Shown here: positions 11,857-23,800 of the stretch, piece by piece | Numbering within the stretch: position 1 is the first letter of the stretch | Layout of the letters: each line of letters opens with the position of its first letter | From: Aurelia coerulea | Lineage: Eukaryota > Cnidaria > Scyphozoa > Semaeostomeae > Ulmaridae | Direction: 5' to 3' | DNA length: 64,000 bases | Assembly (NCBI GenBank): GCA_039566865.1 | Contig: CM076949.1 | Span: forward strand, 3,873,001-3,937,000 | The notes under the pieces: generated by a model | The model's input: the letters and a program-made list of their open reading frames with translations, nothing else | Database searches by the model: none | What the model was told of the DNA's origin: nothing | Made by a program: the position numbers and the translations under genes

Positions 11857-14800
11857 TTACAGTGGAAAGAATTTTTCAACCCAATGTCCAATTTCGAAGA
11901 CAACCTGCAAGGGTAATGAAACAAAAATCAATCCAAACCGACGTAACAAAATAACGGGCTGGGATGGATGAGACAGGGATTCCTTTCGAAAATATTTATG
12001 TACAGGGTGTCCCAAAAAATTGTGCCCGGTTTGCCTAAAGATTACAACAAAACGGCAAAGATTCTCGCCAAACTTTTGTATGATGTTGCTCTTTAGATGT
12101 TCAAATAAAGTTTGCTGCCATCCCCGTAAAAATCCGTAGAAAAATGATGGAGCTATGACCTTCAGAAAATCAAATTTGCCTGATGACTGAAACCAGCGGT
12201 CGGCCATTTTGTCTTACTATTTTGCAGTAATAAGTAGCTGCACGTGAGGTAAGAAATAAATTCTGTAAGATCAGAAATAATGCAACTCTCGTAGAATTAT
12301 CGGAATTTTCACGAGAGCTATGACATTGGAAGCTGCTGTTTCATTTTCCATCCATGAAGCTATTTATCGCAGCAAAGAACTGGAAAAAGCAAAGAACTAA
12401 ATTCGATCTCAAGTAAAAGGTCACGAAATCAACATTATTTGTTACCTCTATAGCAATAAGAGCAACAATGGCCCACTCCAGCCTCAGAGAATGCCGTTCA
12501 TTTAAATGACTTCTTAGAATTTCAACCATCTCTGAGCACATGTTCAGCTTTTCATTAGTTACCTGAAAGAAATTTAAAACATTGTGAGAGAATTGTAGAG
12601 TGGAACAGAATGTTTATAATCACTTAGCTAGGATCTACCATGTGACTCAGAAAAATGTATGGATGTCCCAAAGTACTCCCGTTTCAAAAATCACCAAAAT
12701 TTGATTACATGACCGACCTTCAACTTTCTTTTTTGTCAAGTAGATCAAGGACCAAATTATTTTCCCAGACATAGCTGATTTTGTAATTGCTTTAAAAGTT
12801 AGCAAATTTAGCTCTTTTTGGGCTACCTGGTTTTGAATCATATTGCAAAAAGAGCACTGATGATTGCCAGATCAATTTTTCTTTGTGCATGAAAAGCTTC
12901 TAGTTTGGTCATAAATGACAGAAAGAAATGCGCACTATCACTAGAGACTTCGATGACGATGAAAAATCTGAAAATTTTGACTGTTAGGCAAGATTGAGTA
13001 TGTTGCTTAAAAACTATAGCTCAAAATACGGTTTCTCGACCTGTCATTTTTCGACCTTGTTGTATCAAAAGCAACAATTTTATAATCTTGAAAAATTTTT
13101 GGGTCCTTGACAAAACAAGTTAAAAAGAAAATTTTATCAAAGGTTTGATAATTGATTTTTGGTGATTTGTTAAATAGGAGTACTTTTTTGGGAAACCCGG
13201 TTTCAAAACAATGTTTCAAATATCGTACAGTAAATCAATTTGTAAAATTTCAATTCCATCATCTCACTGAGGCTTCAACGTAATTTTCGAGATTTTCCCG
13301 TAATTCTATTGTACTGTAGACATCCATAGACTACAGTAAAAACCCGCGTATAAGAACCTACAATTTTGCAAGTCAGCCTAACTAGGTTCTTATGTTTTGG
13401 GTATTTAGTGGGAAATGAGGCTGTTCAGGTTCTTAAATTGGTTCTTATTTTATTCATGGCCTTCAGGGATTTCTTTTCTTCATATTCAAACTTCAGGCCA
13501 ATTATATGTCAGTTTACATCAGTTGAACTTATGAGATATTCCCCAACAGAAATTTGTGGAAGAATCCGAAATGTTTATATAATCCAGATAAAATCTTTCA
13601 AAAGCTTCTCATCAGGTAATATAAGCATCTTTTTATTCTTCCACAAACTTCTGTTGTAAATAAGACTCCATGCTCTCTAAAAATAAGAACCTATTTCAAA
13701 TTCCAGGCTGAATGGGTTCTTATATAATTGGGGTTAAATTGCAAAATTTCAGCCTGTAGGTTCTTAATCCACTAGGTTCTTATACGCGGGTTTTTACTGT
13801 ATGGTGTTCTTCAAATTACTCCATCTTTCCTCTGAAAAGTTTAGAAATTACAATAGTTTCAATTTTTTGAAACTTTTTTTTGAACTCTTAAAAAAGAAGA
13901 AAACATCATTCTGAAAATATTCAAAATTTCAGAAAAGTCCAATGGTAGAATTATAGCTCAGTAGCTAAATTTTCTTTCAAGCATAAGAATTAGGCCAAAG
14001 AATTTCGTACACCGACCTTTAATAAAATATTTGTAACCTACGCTATTCAAATGCAGATAGTTACCTTTGTACGTCTTCCAACATCTAAATAATTACATGT
14101 TTTATTGTACAAATGTTCAAGATCTTCTCTATCCCAATAAAAATCTGGAGTCATCAATAGATCTGAATACAAATTGATTTGATGTCTATGAAAAGAAAAT
14201 CATCGATTAAACATTGAAACACAAGCTAATACCAAATGATAAATAAACACGTTGTCAGAAAAATGTAGGAACTCTCTCAAAAACTCTCGAAAAAACTAGC
14301 TTGCGTGAACATTTTTCTGACTGGCCCGGTATTTAACCAGATAAGCTGCCAAGATCTGATTATTCTTAAATCTACCATTGGCTTTCAGCAATTTCCATAG
14401 TTCGTGAACTTGGGCTTTCACATACAGCCGTCTGCGTCCCTTCAGCCAAACAGCCTTGTACGACCTCTCCTTGCCCGCTGCAGTTCGAGCAGGCTTTTTT
14501 CCTGGACTGATCCATGATAATTATATTTCGTGTTCTCCGTTTTGTACAGAATACGATAAATTATAACACAAACTTCGCCATCGTTCTCTGTCCATTACAA
14601 TGGAATTTATAGAGTCCCAAAATGGTAACCCAGTCCAGGTCTTGATGTCATCTATCCAGTGACGTTTCGGTCTTCCTCGGTTCCCTTTACCATTGGCACA
14701 GCCTTCTAGGATTGATTTGAATAGTCCCACTGATGATCGTTTCATATGGCCAAAAAATTTTAACTGTCTCTCTTTAATAACAGCTGATATAGGTTTCAGT

Positions 14801-17800
14801 TTCGTTTGGAATCGTAGGCTTTCTATCGTGGTATGATCTTGCAGCTTGCGGCCAGTCGCAAGGATGACTGGCCGCAAGCTGATCCATGAAATGATGTCAA
14901 CATATATGTATAAAATCAATCCTTACGGCTTTGGCGATGCGAAAATATCTTTTAATAGGCGAAAAACATTAAAATCTTCTCGATGCACTGCGATTCTCTT
15001 TCTTACCAAATCTCACATCAGTTGCTGTGGTGGATTCACCCCATCCACAAGCTTCAAAATAACAACATTTTCCCGCGGCCTTACACGTGACCCAGCCCCT
15101 TTAATAGAAGTTTACGCTACTATCATCGAATTTGAATTGTCATCATGTTTTCGAATGCCCCTTCTACTCGGTAAAAGGTCTATTCCCGCTCTAGAAGTTC
15201 AAGAGTGGATTGAGCTTTACGTAACGTTTTCGCAAGGACGCACGGGCAAAAAGTTACCTATGACGAAGGTGTATTTGTTCAAGCGCTAAGATCGCAGAGG
15301 TAGAGAGGACCTAACTGAGTCCGCGACCCTTTGTCATGACGTTTGAGTGTTGTGGGCTCTACCTACGGGCTCGAACCCTATCCACCTGACTGTTCTGGCT
15401 TTAAAGTCAGAGGTTTTCAAATGCAAAACAGATGCTTGCTCGCTTGGCCACAGATGAATAAAAATGAGAATGCCTAGAGGACAGAGAATATGCTCTTACC
15501 TGAGGCTAAGAAGTTCTCCAAGTTTTTGCAAGACTTCTTTTCTTGACATGTTTGGTTTATGACCACGTTGCAGGTCCTAAAAGGAAAGGGAAGTTTGAAA
15601 GCAAGGACCTGATAAAATATCCGAGAATTCCCGGAGACCCCGAAAAGTGAAACATTTTGATAAATCACCAAAATTTGATCACGTTTCAGATTTTCAAATT
15701 TCCTTTCTTCGTATTTGCGTCAAGGCCCAACAGAATCTAATAAATGGTTGTTGATTTGCTCTTTGGGGAGAAAGACGAAGAAATTCACGTCATGAAAAAT
15801 ATGTTTTGGGTAATAAAATGTTTAAAAATACATAAAATTTTAGCCAAACAGCTATTTCTTACAATTTCATATGAACTTTCGATTACTGCAAAACTGAGCC
15901 TTGCTTCCGAAAAAGTAATTCGATTTGTGGCAAAAATGTCTAAATCTTTGGGCCCAAGTCTCTTCGGGGTAAAGAGTGCTTGATGGCTTGTCTGATCTAT
16001 GATCGGTTAACAAATCGGTTGACGTCAACAGAAATATTGTGGTTTAAAAAAGCTCTACGCAGAACAGTTAATTGAATTTGTTTGTTTTGCAATCTGAGCC
16101 TTGCAACCTTGCAGCCTGATTCCTTTGATTTGCGGCAAAAATTAACAAATATTTGGACTTTCCCTTTTATCTTGGTTAAAAATTGTTTGACGTCAATTGA
16201 AATATCGTGGTTTAAAAAAGAGTTCAAAACTACAAATCTGCACATAATAAGAGGTTCCAACCACATTTCTTTGATCCAATTAAATTGTAGCTGGTAGTTC
16301 CATTAAGGTCCTTTCTTGTTTCCTCCTGTAATTTCCACACTTTTTCATTCCGTTGACGCACAGAATGTATCAGCAATGTGAAAAATCATCAGTGTAGAAC
16401 TTTTTAGATGATAATAGAAATCCTGAACGTAAACATTCTACTTTAAATCATTAGGCCGGGGGAATACAATTAGATGTTAAATGTAACCATCACAACTCTT
16501 TACTCCTGGGGGTAACTTGAGTCTTGGGATGACGGGGTGTGCTGCACAAAACGTCAAGGGTAAGACCAATCCTCAAGGATTTTTCGGTCGATTTTCATAC
16601 CCATTTTCAAGGATTTAGGGGAGTTAAAGCCTGTTGAACGTGCCAGAAATTAAGTTTCAATTTACTTAAAACACACAATCATAAAGCAAAAGTTACCACC
16701 AACAACGAAGTTTCAGAAATAAAGCGACATACATCCAACGTTAAAAAAAGGAAGTTGACAAACTTTTAGTACTAAAATGTGGAAATTTTTTCATGTTAAA
16801 TTAAGAAACTTTTAGTACTAAAATGCGGAAATTTTTTCATGTTAAATTAAGAAATTTTTAGTGCTAAAATGCGGAAATTTTCATGTTAAATTAAAAAACT
16901 TTTAGCAATATGGCCTGATTCAAGTTTCTTCTAAAAACAACGTGTATCGGAAAAGAGAGGCAATCTCCGTGAAGTTGTATTGAAAAAACAATCATTTAAA
17001 GGCCCTTAATTATAGTGAGTCTCAAATTAGATGTCACCTGTAAAAACCCGCGAATAACAACAATTGAAGTGTTTTGCAAAGGAATTTTGCGTTATCGCAA
17101 ATCTTAGGTGACATCTAATTGAGACGGACTTTAGAAAGAAAAGATAACAATCATACCTCTGGTATATTTCTTAGTGAATCAACAAATTGATCGAGCGCAG
17201 CTTCCCAACTTGCCAGTTTTACTGCCGAAAAAATAAAAATGAGATAGATAAATAAATAAGTTACATTTAGAAATCCATCAGGTTGAGATGAGCACTTTTT
17301 AAGAAAACTTTGACTAAGACTACGTCAAAACGAAGTAGCGTGGTAGCGGGGCTAGCAGGAAGGAAGCTGAAGTGATCAAATCTCCCAGGCAGGAAGAAGG
17401 GACAATGGAAAAAGAAACTGAATGGAAGGGAAAAGAAGAGAAGGAATGGGAGAGGGGAGGGGAGGGAAGGGGAAAGGGGGAAAGGAAAGAAAGGAGAGCA
17501 AAGAAGTGGGATAGAGTTGGACAGTATATTGGGAAAGAAGAAGAAAGTACATAAGAACAATCCGTTGAAAAATGATGGAGCTATGACCTTCAGGATACCA
17601 AATTTGCCTGATGACCGAAAAAGGCGGTCGACCATTTTGTTTTACTATTTCGCAGCGATAATTAACTTCATGGATGAAATGAAACAGCAGCCTCCAATGT
17701 CATAGCTCTCGTGAAAATTCCGATAATCATCAGAGAATTCAACTATTTCTTACCTCACAGGAACTATTTCTAACTTCACATGAAGCTATCCATCGCTGCA

Positions 17801-20800
17801 AAATAGTGAGACAAAATGGCCGACCGCTGGTTTCAGTCATCAGGCTAATTTGGTCTTCTGAAGGTCATAGCTCCATCATTTTTCAACGGATTTTCACGGG
17901 GATTGCAGCAAACTTTATTGGAACATCTGAAGAGCAAAACCGTATAAAAGTTTGGCGAGAATCTTTTGCAGTTTTGTCACTTCAGGCAAACGAGGCACAA
18001 TGTTTTTGGGACACCCTGTGTATTTGAATGTGATTTAATTTTATTTTTGAGAGCACTGGAAATACAGATAAAAATGAATCCCATATGCATACCGGGTGTC
18101 CCAAAATGATGTATTATTGTTTGATTGCTTACATGTCCATAACCAATGAACCGATTTTCAAAAGCTTTGTTTTATTTGATTGCCTAAAGGCTAAATTGTA
18201 TTTTAAGACATTGGTTGTGGTTTTACCACGGCGTTTTCATGTCGCAACGAAGATCGATAAATTTGATCAAATTCAAGTCTTAGATGGCACGAGAAAGAAA
18301 CGGCCTATTTTTCCAGTCAACATTTTAGATGTGATACAAAAGGCTGAACTCCTATTCGTATTCTCTGAAGTCAGTATGACTGAATTCGTATTCTCTGAGT
18401 GATATATATTCTTTGAACGACATATAAGTTCAGGCCTTTTGCATCATATCTAATTATGCATATATTACATATATACACACATACCTGACATATATATACA
18501 CATACCTGACAACGCCATTGCATTTGAAAAGGCATACTTTTCCAATGCTTTAGTTTCGACATCAACAGTGCTACTCAAATGAATATCACCTCCAACTAAA
18601 TTTGAATCTCGTTCTTTATAGAAATAAGTGAGCTGTTCATTTTCTCTCTCGACCAGGTCATCAGGGTAAGGTTTCATCTGAAACTGCTTCAGGGTTCCTT
18701 TTAAATTCACTCTCTCAGCTTCTGTCAGATTCCAACAAACAAAAGCACCAAGTCTTCTGAAAAAGAACACTTCTTGGGGTTCGGCTCCATCTTTTACAAG
18801 TTGTGTTATCCTCAAAACATCTGACGTATCTTTCGGCAATTCTGCGATTTCGTAACAGCTACCTTGACGATTTAAATACTTTCTGAGTTGTTCTATGTTG
18901 TATGATTCGGCAGTTGAATAAGCGGTACATAGCCATGAGTCCTTGGAAAGAAAAGAGAATCAATGCAAACTATTATTTTAGGATTTACGATGAATTAAAA
19001 TTTTTCAAATTTTTCCATGAATTTTTTCAAAAATAATTAAATTGCCGCCATTTTGAAAAAGATCAAGATATCAAAAAATTTCCATGGCAGATTTACAGGA
19101 AAGTACCAAAAGTTCCTTTCGAGCCATCCAGTTCAAAGAAAACTGCAATAGAATTTTACACCGACCTTTTTAGAGATTTGAAAGATTTGAGCCCTAGACA
19201 AATCAGAAAGCCTACTCAACTGCAACTCCGCAGTCTCAAAGAATCACTACTGGGTGTCACAAAAAAGTAGTGCCCTGTTTGCGTTGCTGCTTTGGGGAAA
19301 CCGTAGCTCCATTTGTCTCTAGGTTTTTGCATTTGCATTGGTCAGGCTTCTACTTAGCATTAGAGACATTATTTGAGTCAACCTGACAAGCGGTTGCTGA
19401 ATACTGTCGTGATCCATGGCTGAAGATTGCTAATATTTTAGGTGTGTCTATTGAGCAAGCTAAGAAATGGACGCAAAGTAAATACGAGTTGTTCGCCGAG
19501 CTGGTCCGAAAACGAACTAGTTCGCCTCTGTGACTTTAAAGAAGTTGTGTGGAGGATTCTACAGGTACCTTAGTTCTTTCAAATTTCGCCTGCCTTCAAC
19601 TTTGGCTCCCTTTAATTTTCGCCCCCCTCGTGCAGAAGTTTCGAAAGGGAGTATTTGCTCAACCTTTAATTTTCGCCCTCCTGGTTTGGATTGATATGAC
19701 GTAATTTGGATGGATATGGCCCCGTAGGAAGAGAACACGGTGGATTTAGAACAACAAAATCACCCCTTAGACACATGGGGAGGACAATATCATTGTTATC
19801 GAAAAAGAAGTAATGCATGTCTTGTATTTTGAAAATATTACAGATTTCACGAAAGTCTAAAGTTCTTTTATAGAGAAATAGCTAAAGGTTTTTTTTAAGT
19901 CATTCAGTTCAAAGAAATAGGTCACTGAATTTTACACCAACCTTTTAAAGATTTGTAACCTATGCTGAAAACGAACTAGTTCGCCTCTGTGACTTTAAAG
20001 AAGTTGTGTGGAGGATTCTACAGGTAGGTTCAGGTGTAGGACAGGCAAAATAAATAGTTGCTTCAAAAACAGCACTTCAATTGTTCTCCAGCAATGTTAA
20101 AATCAAGTACATTCTCAATGAGAGGGTTCCAACATTGTACTTAAATTTTTCTACTCTATCTAAAATGTTAATAGTGTTGTTTATCTATCAGACAACTCTA
20201 CGTGTAGCGTATCCTAGAGAAATTGTTTGAACGTTTGATTAAATATTAAAAACTAACGATAAAATGTACAGGCTCCTGGTTAGATAACCCTGTTCCTAAG
20301 ATTTTAAAATAATATTTGACGCTAGAATCTTGCAAATCCGCTAAGAATTCACGGAGTACAAGCTTTTGAAGTTCAAGTTTGTGCGAAAGCTGAAGCCAGA
20401 CGCCCCTAACTGACTTGTTTTTCAAAAAGACGCCCTAAAATTAAGGTAAAAGAAGACTGTCCAATGTTTTACCACTCGTTGATATCAGAGCAAACAAACT
20501 AGGACTTCAAAAGTAATTTAATTCTTGTAACCGTTGCCAAAATTCACTTAAGAATCCAAGTATCCAAAAACATGGAATGAAAACTTAATCGATGAGAGAC
20601 GGGGACATTCCAAATTGTGCTCAACAGGATTCCTTCAAGCATCCACAACCTTGATTCAATGCTAAAGAAAGCTAGTTTATCGAAAGTGCTTTTTAAATTC
20701 CATTTGATTCGCTTTGAGTAAAAGAGATTCTACTTTGATAAAATATGTAATTTAGGGGCGTCTGGTTTTAGCTTTCGCACGAACTTGAACTTCAAAAGCT

Positions 20801-23800
20801 CGTAACTCCATGAATATTCAGCCGATTTGCTTCTGGTGTCTAAAATCAATTTAAATCTCAGCAATATGGTTATCTTATCATGGAGCCCGTTCACTATTTC
20901 GTCATTTCTTAATACTTAATCAAACATCGAACATTTTTTTTGGGACACCCTTACAAAAAAAGAAAATTTTGGCTTGACGCTGGAACCTTATCATTCAAAC
21001 TATACTCGATTTTGATATTGCCGGAGAAAAGCAAAACTGCTGTCCTTGAAGCAACCACTCGCTTTAGCTTTCCTGTGCCACAAATCAGTAACTACTTGTC
21101 AGACTGACTGTCTCTAACTCCAAGTTGAAGCCGTTGATGTATAAAAAACTGATGCATTAAACAAGAATTCAAAATCTATCGAAGATAATTGACCGTTTTA
21201 AAATACATCTTCGCCAGAAACTGTTAATAACCTACATTAAAGTGAAAAATTTGATCAGTAAGCCACAAAAAAGATTTGTTTACGATCTTCAAAAGCTGTC
21301 TGAAATTTTTCCGCATGAATAACTTTGACGTTAATGATCGTGTAAACAATTTAAGATGTATAAAAAGTAGGCCGTTTCTTTTTCGTGCCGTTTCTTTTTC
21401 ATGCCATCTAAGGCTTGAGTTTGAGCAGGTTTATCGATCTTCTTTTTGACATGAAAACATTGGCGTAAAACAACATCCAACATCCTCGAATACAATTTAG
21501 CCTTTCGGCAATCGGATAAAACAAAGTTTTCGAAAATCGGTTCATTGGTTATGGACATATAAGCAATCAAACGATAATACATCATTTTGGGACACCCGGT
21601 ACACAGTATTTATTGTCTTACAGCTCTGCGAAGGGGATCAAAATTGAGACCCTCTTTACCCCAAAATTCCTCAATTACATTTCAAAATTAACTTCAGATT
21701 TCACATAAATGTTAGAACAGCTATGGGGTGGGCCAAAAAGGTAACGTACCCATAATTTAGAAATTCTGTCAATGCAAGGTTTTGATGCAATTCATACTGC
21801 ATCAATGCAAAAGATAACTTTTGTGCAAAATCAGTAAAACATGCTTTGTATTTGTAGAGAACGAGGTTTTGAAAGCAGATGATCATCAAAAGCAATTAAA
21901 AGAATAAAAAGCACAAGTCTTCTCCGAAACTCACTCCTCTGTAAACTGATTTTTACTTAAAGATGTAATCTGATCATGTACTGTACTTACTGTTTATAGT
22001 GTATTAATTTTATCAAAATCTTGGATTCAGAGAGTATTTCAGAAATTTTTAACATTGGGGTTACTTTTTTGGCCAACCCAAATTCAGAGACATTGCTACC
22101 TTGTGAAGCCTGTCAACTTTCCCCTTCTTTATGATGTATGCAAGTTGCCGGAACTACAAAACAATAAAAAACAGTCCCATAAGGCAAGACAAGTTTCTCT
22201 TTTTGAAGGGTAATAAACAATGTGTTATCTCAAACTTTTTTATCTCTAAATTTCATCCCTTCAAGGTTTAATTATATCAATCTTTGCTGAAAAATCATTT
22301 ACTTATACAGTACAATTGCCCACTGCAAACAAATTACCAGATCTAAGTTCAATTTTTGTTACCGGAAGTCCTCCAATAAGTCCCCACCTTTGAATAAGCC
22401 CCACCCAAAATATTCTTTGCAAAATAAGCCCCCAACCTCGAATAAGCCCACATGGGGCATTAATCGCTTGTTATTTTCGTGAATAATTGATTCTCTTATA
22501 TGACTGACTTTCTTTGTGTTTTTTCTGTGTACTAGGGCTTATACTGTATATTGCCTCAAATACAATATATTCCAATATATCTGCTGCATACTTTGCAAGC
22601 ATACTGACCAGCCTCAAGTGAAAGAAAAAAATTAGTCCTGTAATATTTTTGGCTTCTGCTAAATAAGCCCCCCCCTTGAATAAGCCCCCATCCCAAAATA
22701 TGTTTTGCGAAATAAGCCCCCAGGGTTTATTCGAGGACTTACGGTATTGTCAATTTACGGGCATATGCACAAGTCAGCTTTTATGTCTGCAAGGACTGGG
22801 AACAACTTTGAGAATAGTTTGAGTGCTAGATTTTTTGTTTGGCTTTCAAATAAGCGAAAACCTTTTGATCCACCTGGTACTGTACAGACCTTGAACACAT
22901 ACCTATTTATTTTCCTGCCAAAGAATTGCTGAAATAAGTTTAAGAACTTTTGGTTGAAAATTTCCTACAGACTTTAACACCTCTCAATATTCTTATCTTG
23001 AAGAATATAGAGATAATACCTTCTTGAGAATTTTTTATGTACCTGTATTCTACCACTAAAGCAAAACTTGAAATATAAATTATCAGTCTGGGTATACATA
23101 CCACTCTATCTCTTCTTGAAATAGTTGATGATGGTGACTTCGTCCTTGGCCTTGTTGCTCCTTGTTTCCCAGTCTCTGGTGGATCTGATGAGCAGTAGCA
23201 TCTTGATGTGATGACCAAATTATAACTAAGTTTGGAGCTATGTTTTCCTAAAGCCTGCAATGAAATAATTTTGAGTAAGGCTAACAAGGAGCGACTTGAA
23301 TTTGCATTCATTTTCAAAGAAGAAACTTGGCTCTAAACTTTGTTGTATGCAGTGGCGGACACTGGAGGGGGGAGGGTGAGGAGTGAGATCAGATCACCCC
23401 TCCAATGTTGGCTACAACAAAGATATTTTGTTTGAAAACAATAGACATAAACAATAATTTTAACTGAAACAATAGCTTTGCCCCACAAATATTTAGCATA
23501 GAGTCCACCAACTGGTTGTATGGTTTCTTAATTTGGGCCAACTTCTTGTAGAGTTTCTCAATTTCTATAAAATAAAATTTGACAATGCACAACAATGTAT
23601 CATCATCTAATTTCACAACCAATTACTTAGGTCCACTAAGATACCTTTTTGAGCCCAAAGAATTGCAAACAGGAACCAAGGGGTCGTCCAAAAATCCACT
23701 TACGATCGTTTAGAAGCATTTGGCCTCTAAGGAGGAAGGGGTTTCATCAAAATCCATTAAGTGATCATTGGTGGAACTTTAAGGAATCCTAATCAAGAAA

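Noticed and set aside
11857..12207. A single 116-codon exon ending RMND1
   Set aside because: Only the last 16 codons fit the family. The rest is the CAGGGTGTCCC element, and an acceptor at 11905 marks the real exon start.
14846..15289. A 147-codon plus-strand frame in an RMND1 intron
   Set aside because: No recognisable domain; it overlaps the edge of a LINE fragment and a palindrome on the other strand. Composition gives no support.
18092..21599. A single 3.5-kb transposon carrying an RMND1 exon
   Set aside because: Both ends have TA and matching arms, but the interior holds the resident RMND1 exon 4, which is in phase with exons outside. Two separate half copies are simpler.
23102..23317. 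RMND1 starting at the Met codon at 23317
   Set aside because: A strong acceptor at 23255 joins in phase to an upstream exon with a presequence-like N-terminus and a GC-rich promoter-like flank. A minor alternative start remains possible.
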